DNA from: GCA-002282575 sp964493995
GTDB taxonomy: Bacteria; Pseudomonadota; Gammaproteobacteria; Thiomicrospirales; Thiomicrospiraceae
DNA length: 25,813 bases
Direction of reading: 5' to 3'
Assembly: GCA_964493995.1 (NCBI GenBank)
Contig: CAZBQD010000029.1
Coordinates: 1 to 25,813 of the forward strand
The translations under genes were made by a program, and so were the position numbers. This document shows positions 6,881-15,004 of the stretch, in pieces; positions within the stretch are counted from its first letter, which is position 1, and each line of letters starts with the position of its first letter. The notes below the pieces were generated by a model that saw only the letters and a program-made list of their open reading frames with translations, was not told where the DNA came from and made no database searches.

Positions 6881-9307
6881 TTAAATATCTAAATTTGACA
6901 CGGATAAGGCATTCGCTTCAATAAAGGCGCGACGCGGTTCGACTTCATCCCCCATTAGGGTGCTGAAAATATCATCGGTAGCAATGGCATCTTCAATATT
7001 AACTTTGAGCAAACGACGCGTGGCCGGATTCATCGTAGTTTCCCAGAGCTGGTCAGGATTCATCTCACCCAAACCTTTATAGCGCTGGATGCCCATACCT
7101 CGCTTAGCTTCACCGAGTAACCAGTCAAACGCTTGTTTGACGTTAGTCACGGCGATAGATTTTTCATCGCGACGTACTTGCGCGCCATCCGTTAATAAAT
7201 TACCGATGCGTTCAGCAGCTTGCATAAGACGTAGGTAATCGCCCGATAACCAGAAATCGTCGCCCATGTCTTGCACGCTATCGAATCCATGCTCGTGCGT
7301 GGTAAGGCGAATGACGCGGTTATCACTGTCGGGGTCTTGATTGTCGGCGGTAGCCAGACTGAATCGCGCGCCACCGGCAATAAAATCTTGTTCAATGCGT
7401 GTCATGGCTGAAGCACACCAAGCCGACAAGTCAGCATCATTTTTCAGCATGCTTTCGTTCAAGGCAGGTAAATCAATTAAGGCACGTAACAAGGCTTCGG
7501 GGTAGCGACGGCTATATTTATTGATCACACGCTCAGCTTGGAAATGGGCTATGGCGAGTTGCTCTAAGGCATGACCCGACATAGTGCCTGCGTTTTCACC
7601 CAGAACCAGGCTGGCGCCTTCCATCGCCAGTTGCAATAAGTAATGTTCGAGTTCCGTATCATCTTTCAAATAGGCTTCTTGCTTACCTTTTTTCACTTTG
7701 TAAAGTGGCGGTTGAGCAATGTAAACATGGCCGCGCTCGATAATTTCGGGCATTTGACGATAAAAGAAGGTGAGCAACAAGGTGCGGATGTGTGAACCAT
7801 CCACGTCGGCATCGGTCATGATGATAATGTGGTGGTAACGTAATTTATCAATGTTGTATTCATCTTTACCGATACCACAGCCTAAAGCGGTAATCAGCGT
7901 ACCCACTTCGGCGGAACTGATCATGCGGTCAAAACGTGCGCGCTCGACGTTCAAAATTTTACCTTTAAGCGGCAAAATCGCTTGCGTACGTCTGTCTCGT
8001 CCTTGTTTGGCAGAGCCTCCAGCCGAATCACCCTCGACCAAGTAGAGTTCAGAAAGGGCAGGGTCTTTTTCCTGACAATCAGCTAACTTGCCTGGCAAGC
8101 CAGCAATATCCAGTGCGCCTTTGCGGCGGGTCATTTCGCGTGCTTTACGAGCCGCATCACGGGCGCGAGCCGCTTCAAAAATTTTGTTTAGGATGGCTTT
8201 GCGATCGTTGGGATTTTCTAGCAAGTAGGTGGATAGGGCATCACCCATCAAGCTTTCAACAACCGATTTGACCTCGCTCGATACCAGCTTTTCTTTTGTT
8301 TGTGAAGAGAATTTAGGGTCGGGTACTTTAACCGATACAATGGCTGTTAGGCCTTCACGTGTATCATCGCCCGATAAGGCGATTTTGAATTTCTTCTCGA
8401 GACCTTCTTGTTCCGCTGCTTGGTTGATATGACGCGTAAGCGCGGAACGGAAACCCGCCAAGTGAGCGCCGCCATCTTTTTGCGGAATATTATTGGTAAA
8501 GCAGTAAACCGATTCGGTGTAGGCATCGGTGTATTGGAAAGCGACTTCAACCCCCACGCCTTCTTTTTCACCGCTGAAATAGAACAGGCTAGGATGGATG
8601 GGGCTTTTTTTGCTGTTCAGGTGTTCAACGAAGGCCTTGATGCCGCCTTCATATTTGAACACGTCGTGACGATTGTCACGGTGGTCGATCAATTCAATAT
8701 GAACGCCAGAGTTTAAGAAAGAGAGTTCGCGCAGGCGTTTTAGTAGGATGTCGTAATTGAATTCAATGAAGGCAAAAATTTCATCCGACGGCATAAAGCG
8801 CAACTCGGTGCCGGTTTTGTTGCTCTCGCCAATCGATTTAAGCGGATAAACCGGTACACCTAGAGCATATTCTTGTTGCCAAACTTTGCCTTCACGATGA
8901 ATCGTTAACCACAGTTTAGAGGAGAGTGCATTAACAACCGAAACACCAACCCCATGCAAACCACCCGATACCTTGTAGGAGTTGTCATCGAATTTTCCGC
9001 CCGCATGCAGGATGGTCATAATCACTTCAGCCGCAGAAACCCCTTCTTCTTCGTGAATGTCCACGGGGATACCGCGACCATCATCATAAACGGAGCAAGA
9101 GCCGTCGGTATGCAAGGTGACTTTAACATGAGAGGCGTAACCGGCTAAGGCTTCATCGATAGCGTTATCGACCACCTCGAAAACCATGTGATGCAAGCCA
9201 GAGCCATCATCCGTATCGCCAATGTACATGCCTGGGCGTTTGCGCACAGCATCTAGGCCACGCAATACTTGAATGGATGAGGAATCGTAGGTCTTGTTAT
9301 CCGACAT
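6881..9307 (-). CDS. gyrB: DNA gyrase subunit B
   Basis: ATPase subunit of DNA gyrase, which introduces negative supercoils together with GyrA. The 808-aa length is the long proteobacterial form with the insert in the TOPRIM region. The N-terminus reads YDSSSIQVLRGLDAVRKRPG, the ATP site contains VVDNAIDEALAG and GGLHGVGVSVVNALS, and the TOPRIM domain has EGDSAGG and DADVDGSHIRTL. The C-terminus ends QRYKGLGEMNPDQLWETTM...SNLDI as in E. coli. I chose ATG 9307; a GTG two codons upstream (9313) has slightly better spacing to GGAAAG and cannot be excluded. The gene is not next to dnaA, dnaN or recF. It is divergent from fabA and followed by prkB. Confidence 0.97.
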   Translation of the reverse strand: MSDNKTYDSSSIQVLRGLDAVRKRPGMYIGDTDDGSGLHHMVFEVVDNAIDEALAGYASHVKVTLHTDGSCSVYDDGRGIPVDIHEEEGVSAAEVIMTILHAGGKFDDNSYKVSGGLHGVGVSVVNALSSKLWLTIHREGKVWQQEYALGVPVYPLKSIGESNKTGTELRFMPSDEIFAFIEFNYDILLKRLRELSFLNSGVHIELIDHRDNRHDVFKYEGGIKAFVEHLNSKKSPIHPSLFYFSGEKEGVGVEVAFQYTDAYTESVYCFTNNIPQKDGGAHLAGFRSALTRHINQAAEQEGLEKKFKIALSGDDTREGLTAIVSVKVPDPKFSSQTKEKLVSSEVKSVVESLMGDALSTYLLENPNDRKAILNKIFEAARARDAARKAREMTRRKGALDIAGLPGKLADCQEKDPALSELYLVEGDSAGGSAKQGRDRRTQAILPLKGKILNVERARFDRMISSAEVGTLITALGCGIGKDEYNIDKLRYHHIIIMTDADVDGSHIRTLLLTFFYRQMPEIIERGHVYIAQPPLYKVKKGKQEAYLKDDTELEHYLLQLAMEGASLVLGENAGTMSGHALEQLAIAHFQAERVINKYSRRYPEALLRALIDLPALNESMLKNDADLSAWCASAMTRIEQDFIAGGARFSLATADNQDPDSDNRVIRLTTHEHGFDSVQDMGDDFWLSGDYLRLMQAAERIGNLLTDGAQVRRDEKSIAVTNVKQAFDWLLGEAKRGMGIQRYKGLGEMNPDQLWETTMNPATRRLLKVNIEDAIATDDIFSTLMGDEVEPRRAFIEANALSVSNLDI

Positions 9308-9336
9308 AATCACAGCTTTCCGAGGTAAAAACTAAA

Positions 9337-9366
9337 CCCCCTGATTATAACACGGTTAGCAGGGGG
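9337..9366 (-). promoter_or_regulatory. gyrB promoter with extended -10 inside an inverted repeat
   Basis: On the minus strand the extended -10 TGTTATAAT lies at 9344-9352, about 37 bases before the gyrB ATG, with no good -35. It is enclosed by CCCCCTG (9337-9343) and CAGGGGG (9360-9366), perfect reverse complements. Whether the repeat binds a protein or only forms structure is unknown. Confidence 0.6.
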
Positions 9367-9474
9367 ATGAATCATACGCACCTGTTTTTTATCGAGAAGG
9401 AATGCGCTTGCCGATGCGTGTTGGACACAGGTGATGGTTGGTTTGATCGATATTTTGCTGTTTCTTTGTTGCTG

Positions 9475-9517
9475 GCTTGAGTGAAGTCAAGCAAACCGAT
9501 TTGCTTCCTGATATAAT
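9475..9517 (+). promoter_or_regulatory. fabA promoter with FNR/ANR-like box and overlapping palindrome
   Basis: An extended -10 (TGATATAAT, 9509-9517) predicts a start near 9524; no recognisable -35 is present. GCTTGA-N6-TCAAGC (9475-9492) contains TTGA-N6-TCAA centred at about -40.5, which matches ANR/FNR sites (TTGAT-N4-RTCAA) at all but one base and sits at the class II activator position. AAGCAAA-N4-TTTGCTT (9489-9506) is a second 18-bp palindrome overlapping it, suited to a TetR-type repressor such as FabR/DesT. Factor identities are inferred. Confidence 0.6.
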
Positions 9518-9557
9518 TACAGGAATATTTTTATAAGAACCAGGGTTAATAAGCGAC

Positions 9558-10076
9558 ATGTCTAACCGTCCTTCTAGTTTATCGAAAGAAGACCTACTGC
9601 GTTGTGGGCGTGGTGAAATGTTTGGTATCGGCAATCCACAATTGCCGTTGCCACCAATGCTGATGTTCGATCGCATTACACACATTTCAGAAGAGGGCGG
9701 GCTCTACGACAAAGGTGAAATTCGTGCCGAACTAGATGTGACACCTGATTTATGGTTCTTTGATTGTCACTTCCGAGGCGACCCGGTTATGCCAGGTTGC
9801 TTGGGTTTGGATGCTATGTGGCAGCTAATCGGCTTCTATTTGGGTTGGGCAGGCGGTGAAGGTCGTGGTCGTGCGTTAGGGTCGGGAGAAGTGAAATTCT
9901 ACGGTCAGGTGTTGCCAACAGCCAAAACAGTGCGCTATCAAATTGATATGAAACGGGTCATCAAGCGTAAGCTATTTATGGGCTTGGCCGATGCCAAACT
10001 CTTCGTTGATGATCGTGAAATTTATTCGGCAACCGACCTGAAAGTAGGTTTGTTCCAATCGACAGAAAACTTTTAA
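9558..10076 (+). CDS. fabA: 3-hydroxydecanoyl-ACP dehydratase/isomerase
   Basis: FabA dehydrates 3-hydroxydecanoyl-ACP and isomerises trans-2- to cis-3-decenoyl-ACP, the branch point to unsaturated fatty acids. The 172-aa length is standard. The active-site helix DCHFRGDPVMPGCLGLDAMWQL contains H71 and D85, equivalent to E. coli H70 and D84, and the C-terminal hotdog strands (GSGEVKFYGQV, ATDLKVGLF) are present. The ribosome binding site before the ATG is weak (AGGG, 13 bases upstream), but the start agrees with family length. It is followed by fabB after 10 bases, the usual fabAB operon. Confidence 0.96.
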   Translation: MSNRPSSLSKEDLLRCGRGEMFGIGNPQLPLPPMLMFDRITHISEEGGLYDKGEIRAELDVTPDLWFFDCHFRGDPVMPGCLGLDAMWQLIGFYLGWAGGEGRGRALGSGEVKFYGQVLPTAKTVRYQIDMKRVIKRKLFMGLADAKLFVDDREIYSATDLKVGLFQSTENF

Positions 10077-10086
10077 GGAGCGATTC

Positions 10087-11295
10087 ATGCGTCGTGTGGT
10101 TATTACTGGCTTAGGTATTGTTAGTAGTTTAGGTAATGATGCCGATACGGTTGAAAGTCATTTGCGTGAAGGTAAAAGCGGCATTAAGTTTCAACCTGCT
10201 TATGCAGAACGTGGTTTTCGTACTGGTGTAGAAGGTGCTATTAACGTCGATTTGGATCAAATTGATCGCAAACACCGTCGCTTCATGGGTGATGCTGCGG
10301 CTTATGCCTATTTGTCGATGCAGCAAGCGATTGCCGATAGTGGTTTGACGCCAGAACAAGTTTCTCATCCGCGCACCGGCTTAATTGCGGGTTCGGGTGG
10401 CGCTTCTAACCAGAATTTGATTGAAGCTAATGCCATTATGGCGGAAAAAGGTGTCAAACGTATTGGCCCTTACATGGTGCCCCGTACTATGGGTTCAACC
10501 GTTTCGGCTTGTTTGGCGACACCTTTTGAAATCAAAGGGGTGAATTACTCGATTTCTTCAGCTTGTGCTACTTCAGCGCATTGTATTGGTAATGCTTACG
10601 AGCTGATTCAACTGGGTAAGCAAGATGTGGTCTTCGCTGGTGGCGGTGAAGAGTTGCATTGGTCGCAAACCATGTTGTTCGATGCCATGGGAGCTTTATC
10701 GAGCAAATACAATGACACACCCGATACCGCTTCTCGTGCTTATTCGGCCGACCGTGATGGCTTCGTTATCTCAGGCGGCGGCGGTATGGTCGTGGTAGAA
10801 GCATTAGATCATGCGCTGGCGCGTGGTGCTAAAATTTACGGTGAAATCGTGGGTTATGGTGCCACATCGGATGGTTACGACATGGTAGCGCCCTCAGGCG
10901 AAGGGGCGATTCGTTGTATGCAAATGGCACTGTCTACTGTCGATGGTAAGATTGACTATATTAATACGCATGGCACTTCGACACCGGTGGGTGATAGTAA
11001 AGAAGCCGGCGGCATTAAAGCGGTTTTTGGTGATGCCATTCCGCGTATTAGCTCAACCAAGTCGATGTCGGGTCACTCGTTGGGTGCAGCGGGCGTACAC
11101 GAAATGATTTATTGTTTGTTGATGATGCAGGGCGACTTCATCGCGCCATCGATTAACATCACCGAATTAGATGAAGCTGTTGTTGACATGCCGATTGTGC
11201 AAACGCGTCAAGATAATGCGGGTTTGCAACGTATCATGTCGAATAGTTTCGGTTTTGGTGGGACTAATGCGACCTTGGTAGTGCAACGTTATTAA
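10087..11295 (+). CDS. fabB: 3-oxoacyl-ACP synthase I
   Basis: This condensing enzyme elongates cis-3-decenoyl-ACP and so works directly after FabA in unsaturated fatty acid synthesis. The 402-aa thiolase-fold protein has the catalytic triad C160 (SSACATSAHC), H295 (NTHGTSTPVGD) and H330 (SGHSLGAAG), matching C163/H298/H333 of E. coli. The C-terminal NSFGFGGTNATLV motif is intact. AAGGAG lies 6 bases before the ATG. Transcription is from the fabA promoter and ends at the 11445-11474 terminator or within the repeat-like sequence before it. Confidence 0.96.
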   Translation: MRRVVITGLGIVSSLGNDADTVESHLREGKSGIKFQPAYAERGFRTGVEGAINVDLDQIDRKHRRFMGDAAAYAYLSMQQAIADSGLTPEQVSHPRTGLIAGSGGASNQNLIEANAIMAEKGVKRIGPYMVPRTMGSTVSACLATPFEIKGVNYSISSACATSAHCIGNAYELIQLGKQDVVFAGGGEELHWSQTMLFDAMGALSSKYNDTPDTASRAYSADRDGFVISGGGGMVVVEALDHALARGAKIYGEIVGYGATSDGYDMVAPSGEGAIRCMQMALSTVDGKIDYINTHGTSTPVGDSKEAGGIKAVFGDAIPRISSTKSMSGHSLGAAGVHEMIYCLLMMQGDFIAPSINITELDEAVVDMPIVQTRQDNAGLQRIMSNSFGFGGTNATLVVQRY

Positions 11296-11301
11296 CCTGT
11301 T

Positions 11302-11431
11302 GCGCAGTCATCTTGCGTTGTTGCTTCGGTGCTCGAACTTCGTCATCTAGTGATCTACACTTCTGGTTCTGTGCGCCTTGCGCCTAGCAATCTTGCCTGC
11401 TCACGACGGTTACAGTTCTGTAGCGCAGTCA
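11302..11431. repeat. possible intergenic repeat element flanked by 9-bp direct repeats
   Basis: GCGCAGTCA occurs at 11302-11310 and again at 11423-11431. The stretch between has no convincing gene and holds short partial palindromes and repeats (GCGCC-TT-GCGCC; CTAGTGATCTAC). Its style resembles dispersed intergenic repeats of other gammaproteobacteria, and the flanking repeats could be a target duplication. No second copy is seen in this window, so this is a guess that needs the genome. Confidence 0.35.
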
Positions 11432-11444
11432 GTGTGGATGAATC

Positions 11445-11474
11445 AAAAAACCAGCATGAACATGCTGGTTTTTT
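11445..11474. terminator. bidirectional terminator between fabB and the lipoprotein gene
   Basis: CCAGCATG/CATGCTGG (11451-11458/11461-11468) with A6 on the left and T6 on the right. It serves fabB on the plus strand and the convergent minus-strand lipoprotein gene. Confidence 0.92.
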
Positions 11475-11494
11475 ATTGTCCGCGGTAAGGGGTG

Positions 11495-12181
11495 TTAGAG
11501 TAATTGATTGCTTTTGAGTAACGCCACAATCTCATTATTGCAACTTCTTAACTGTTGGTCGTAACGGATGGCACGTTCTTGCACTTGATCGGCAACGGTT
11601 TGTAGCCAAGTTTTGTTGGCGTGCGTGCCCATGCTGTAACCGGTAATGCCTTCATGATAAGCCAGATAGAGTTCTCTGACCTGATTGCCCTGTAAACCAA
11701 TGCGTTTATTGGCATTGTTGTTATACCAGCCAATAAAATCGAGGGCATCGTGCATGTTGCTACGATGGGCTTGTGTGTTGCCGGTACTTCTGACGTAATC
11801 GCCCCAAGTGCCATCTAGGGCTTGAGCATAGCCAAATGCACTGGTATTTTTATTAGAAAAGATGGTGGTGCTGCTTTTAGGGCTAGCATTAGCGACAAAA
11901 CGAGACTCTTGGTAAATAAAAGCGAATTTTACTGCAACGGGTGTGCCCCAGCGTCGCTGGCTTTGTAAGGCATCGCGATACCAAACGGGGTTGTCACGAA
12001 AAATTTCACATAGATTCTCATGCGCACCACGACGTAGTGGATTGCTGGGTGTGATTTGCACGTGTTTACCGTAGCCAACTGAGCTGGCTTTTTGTGGTGC
12101 CGAACATCCATTTAGCACCAGCATGGCAAGCAGGGGTGCCATCAGCTGAATTGTCCAACGCAATGTTTTAAGTCTAGTCAT
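11495..12181 (-). CDS. lipoprotein with lytic transglycosylase (SLT) fold
   Basis: The 228-aa product has a lipoprotein signal with lipobox LNGC (cysteine at residue 26), so it is anchored in a membrane facing the periplasm. A goose-lysozyme-like SLT domain follows: the catalytic glutamate is in FIYQESRF, and SAFGYAQALDGTWGDYVR matches the usual GxxGxxQ-type region. DALDFIGWYNNNANKRIG and the LYLAYHEG segment complete the fold. Such enzymes cleave peptidoglycan glycan strands. The named MltA-F families do not fit closely, so no symbol is given. It is a single gene ending at a shared terminator, with ftsY upstream on the same strand 156 bases away. Confidence 0.75.
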   Translation of the reverse strand: MTRLKTLRWTIQLMAPLLAMLVLNGCSAPQKASSVGYGKHVQITPSNPLRRGAHENLCEIFRDNPVWYRDALQSQRRWGTPVAVKFAFIYQESRFVANASPKSSTTIFSNKNTSAFGYAQALDGTWGDYVRSTGNTQAHRSNMHDALDFIGWYNNNANKRIGLQGNQVRELYLAYHEGITGYSMGTHANKTWLQTVADQVQERAIRYDQQLRSCNNEIVALLKSNQLL

Positions 12182-12337
12182 GATTCATCTTTCCCAATAA
12201 AAACGGCTCATATGACTTATCGGCGTTGGCTCAAGATGCTTGAGGTTTTTTAAAGCATCGATTCAGCTTGTGCGAGCTAAGGCTGTGATAACATCATAAT
12301 TTTGCTGTGATTGTCGCTTGATGGTTTGTCGTACACA

Positions 12338-13585
12338 TCAATCAGAGTCATTTTTTTGGCCACCTTGTCCTAATAAGGCTTGCACAAAATTTTCCGCATC
12401 AAAGGGACGTAAGTCTTCCGCTTTTTCACCAATACCAATATAGCGGATGGGTAGTCCTAGTTGCGTAGCTAAAGCAAAGATGATGCCACCTTTGGCAGTG
12501 CCATCGAGTTTGGTCAGAATGATGCCCGTCAGCCCCACAGCAGCATTAAATTCTTTAGCCTGATTAATGGCGTTTTGTCCCGTGGTGGCATCAATGACTA
12601 ACCAGACTTCGTGCGGAGCCGAGTCGTCTAATTTATTCATCACACGATGGATTTTTTTCAGCTCGTTCATTAAGTGACCTTGCGTGTGCAATCGTCCTGC
12701 GGTGTCACCAATCATCACATCGACTTGACGCGCTTGCGCAGCCGATAAAGCATCGTAGAGCACGCTGGCGGGGTCGGCATCTTGTCCTTGCGCAATGACG
12801 GGTACTTTGTGGCGATCACCCCATGTTTTGATTTGCTCTACGGCTGCAGCACGGAAGGTATCACCCGCCGCTAGCAATAACTGCTTGTTTTGCTGTAAAA
12901 AGTGATGGGATAATTTAGCGATGGTGGTGGTTTTACCCACGCCGTTAACACCAACCATGAGGATTACGCGCGGTTTTCCTTCTGGAATGGTTTCTGGGCG
13001 TTGCTGAGCCTTGAGCAACAACTCAGTCATGATACTTCCCAGTGCCGAATGAAGGTCTTCACCTTCTTTCAGTTTGCGCTGTTGCAGTTGCTGCAGTAGG
13101 TAGTCAGTGGTGTCTAAACCAACATCGGCCGATAACAGAAGGGTTTCCAATTCATCTCGGGTGTCGGCATCGAGTTTGATTTTGCCAGTAAGTAGACTTT
13201 TAAGCCCCGAACCCAGTTTTTCGCGGGTGCGAGCTAACTGATTCCATAAGCGTGAGAAGAAGCCTTGTTTCGGTGCGGCTGCGGGCGTTTCGGTGGGCAT
13301 TTCTGTGGGTGTTTCGGCCACATCGGCAGGCAGGCTTGGCGCCTCAATGGGGTGTTCGCTGGGAGTTTCTGTGATGCAGTCACTGATGCTGGCGGTTGCG
13401 TGGGTGCTGATTTCAATCGGTTCTGGCGCAGTTGTACTATGCTCGGTTGGCGTTAAGGTAGCGCTCGCTTCTGATGTGATAGCTGCATTGGCATCCGTTG
13501 GCTGTGGACTGGTTTCGATGGGCGTTGATTCTGGAGCGCTCGTTGGCGCTGTTTCTGTTTTTTTACGTTTGAAAATTGACCACAT
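12338..13585 (-). CDS. ftsY: signal recognition particle receptor FtsY
   Basis: This SRP receptor GTPase docks ribosome-nascent chain complexes at the inner membrane. The 415-aa protein has an N-terminal A domain (1 to about 105) that is rich in T, P, E, S and A and low in complexity, then the N domain (about 108-195) and the G domain. Motifs are GVNGVGKT (212-219), GDTFRAAAVEQ (241-251), DTAGR (294-298) and TKLD (358-361). The A domain has many threonine-proline-glutamate repeats and is more neutral than that of E. coli. The start has AAGAG 8 bases upstream. It is divergent from the M16-rsmD cluster. No ftsE or ftsX follows. Confidence 0.96.
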   Translation of the reverse strand: MWSIFKRKKTETAPTSAPESTPIETSPQPTDANAAITSEASATLTPTEHSTTAPEPIEISTHATASISDCITETPSEHPIEAPSLPADVAETPTEMPTETPAAAPKQGFFSRLWNQLARTREKLGSGLKSLLTGKIKLDADTRDELETLLLSADVGLDTTDYLLQQLQQRKLKEGEDLHSALGSIMTELLLKAQQRPETIPEGKPRVILMVGVNGVGKTTTIAKLSHHFLQQNKQLLLAAGDTFRAAAVEQIKTWGDRHKVPVIAQGQDADPASVLYDALSAAQARQVDVMIGDTAGRLHTQGHLMNELKKIHRVMNKLDDSAPHEVWLVIDATTGQNAINQAKEFNAAVGLTGIILTKLDGTAKGGIIFALATQLGLPIRYIGIGEKAEDLRPFDAENFVQALLGQGGQKNDSD

Positions 13586-13651
13586 ATCATATACTCTTAG
13601 CTAAGTCGTGTAATCATAAGTGCTGATCTGCACCAACTCAAGGAGCTAAAC

Positions 13652-15004
13652 GTGATAAGCATGAAAAAAATGGTTTCTTTATTGTTAGTGGCAGGACTCA
13701 GTCCCGTTTATGCCAACAATGTGACCGAATTTCAGCTCGACAATGGGCTTAAAGTCATGGTGAAACAAGATTCTCGTGCGCCAGTGGTGACGTCACAAGT
13801 TTGGTACAAGGTCGGGGCGAGTTATGAACCCGATGGGGTGACAGGTGTGTCGCACATGCTCGAACACATGATGTTCAAAGGCACGCAGAACTTAAAGCCG
13901 GGTGAACTATCGAAAATCATTGCCCGTTTGGGTGGCAGTGAAAATGCCTTTACCAGTCAAGACTACACGGCTTACTTCCAAACCATTCATAAGCAACACT
14001 TAAATCGCATGTTCGAGTTAGAGTCTGAGCGAATGCAAAGCCTCAAACTCGATGATGGTGAGTTTCAAAAAGAGCGTAAAGTGGTATTAGAAGAGCGACG
14101 CATGCGGGTGGAGGATCAACCTACAGCGCGTCATCACGAACGTTTTGAAGCCCTGGCCTACGACACCAATCCTTACCGACGCCCCGTCATTGGTTGGCAG
14201 CAGGACATTGAAAACTATCAGTTAACGGATTTGCAAACTTGGTACGATCGACACTATGCTCCTAACAACGCCGCCTTGGTGGTGGTGGGCGATATCGATG
14301 CTGAAACGGTCAAAACCTTGCTTAAGGATACCTTGGCGAAAGTGCCGGCTCGTAGTTTAGAGGCTGAGAAACCGCTGACTCAACTGGCGCCAGTCGGTGA
14401 AAAGCGGCTGGTGATGCAGGATGAGCGCGCAAAGGTGCCGAGTTTGTTGATGGGCTTTGCGGTGCCTTCTTGGAATACGACTGAGGATAAGTCGCAGGCC
14501 TATGCTTTGGAAATGTTGGCACAGGTGTTGGATGCGGGTAACAGTAGTCGCTTGAGCAAGGAATTGGTGCGCGGCAGTCAGCAACTCAGTCAAGCGGGAG
14601 CGGGTTACGATTTGTATGCACGTTTGCCCACTCAATTTATTTTATCGGCTGTACCGGCTGAGGGTGTGACTTTGGCACAGGCAGAGTCGGCGTTGCGCCA
14701 GTCGATTGCGCGTATTGTTGAAAAAGGGGTGACCGCAGAAGAGCTCAAGCGGGTATTGTCACAGGTAGAAGCTTCTGAAGTGTACCAACAAGACTCGTTA
14801 TTTTTTCAAGGCATGAAGTTGGGGCAGGCTTTCACCCTGGGCGTGCCCATAGCGGAAATTGACGCCTATTTAGCGCGGTTGGCACAGGTCACGCCAGAAC
14901 AGGTACAGCAAGCCGCCAAAAATTGGTTAGTAACAGAGCGCATGACGGTGGCTTATCTGCAGCCAAAAGCCAGCACTCAGTCAGCTAAGGGAGGGAAACC
15001 ATAA
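13652..15004 (+). CDS. M16 family zinc peptidase, catalytic half
   Basis: This is a periplasmic zinc protease of the pitrilysin/processing-peptidase family. The 450-aa product has a Sec signal (MKKMVSLLLVAGLSPVYA), and the inverted zinc motif HMLEH is at H68, E71 and H72 with the third ligand E148 (ERKVVLEE). Two M16 domains follow the usual order. The substrate-binding arginine-tyrosine pair is not evident here but is present in the next gene, so the two proteins probably form one heterodimer. The GTG at 13652 is preferred because AGGAG lies 6 bases upstream; the ATG at 13661 has 15 bases and is the alternative. The stop overlaps the next start (TAATG). Confidence 0.9.
   Translation: MISMKKMVSLLLVAGLSPVYANNVTEFQLDNGLKVMVKQDSRAPVVTSQVWYKVGASYEPDGVTGVSHMLEHMMFKGTQNLKPGELSKIIARLGGSENAFTSQDYTAYFQTIHKQHLNRMFELESERMQSLKLDDGEFQKERKVVLEERRMRVEDQPTARHHERFEALAYDTNPYRRPVIGWQQDIENYQLTDLQTWYDRHYAPNNAALVVVGDIDAETVKTLLKDTLAKVPARSLEAEKPLTQLAPVGEKRLVMQDERAKVPSLLMGFAVPSWNTTEDKSQAYALEMLAQVLDAGNSSRLSKELVRGSQQLSQAGAGYDLYARLPTQFILSAVPAEGVTLAQAESALRQSIARIVEKGVTAEELKRVLSQVEASEVYQQDSLFFQGMKLGQAFTLGVPIAEIDAYLARLAQVTPEQVQQAAKNWLVTERMTVAYLQPKASTQSAKGGKP

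Noticed and set aside
9379..9433. CACCTGT / ACAGGTG inverted repeat with a 41-base loop
   Set aside because: Seven-base arms this far apart are expected by chance, and the position has no clear relation to the two promoters.
9389..9685. 98-codon minus-strand frame over the gyrB-fabA spacer and fabA start
   Set aside because: Half of it is the antisense shadow of fabA, and the rest covers the fabA promoter; no ribosome site.
11329..11517. 62-codon plus-strand frame after fabB
   Set aside because: It runs through the bidirectional terminator into the 3' end of the convergent lipoprotein gene, has no ribosome site and no family resemblance.
12230..12251. CTCAAG/CTTGAG hairpin followed by T6 on the plus strand
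   Set aside because: It has a terminator shape, but no plus-strand gene ends before it; on the minus strand, where ftsY ends, it lacks a T-run. Left out as unsupported.
13234..13604. Overlapping frames on both strands within the N-terminal coding part of ftsY
   Set aside because: These are shadows of the repetitive T/P/E-rich FtsY A domain; biased composition removes stop codons from other frames.
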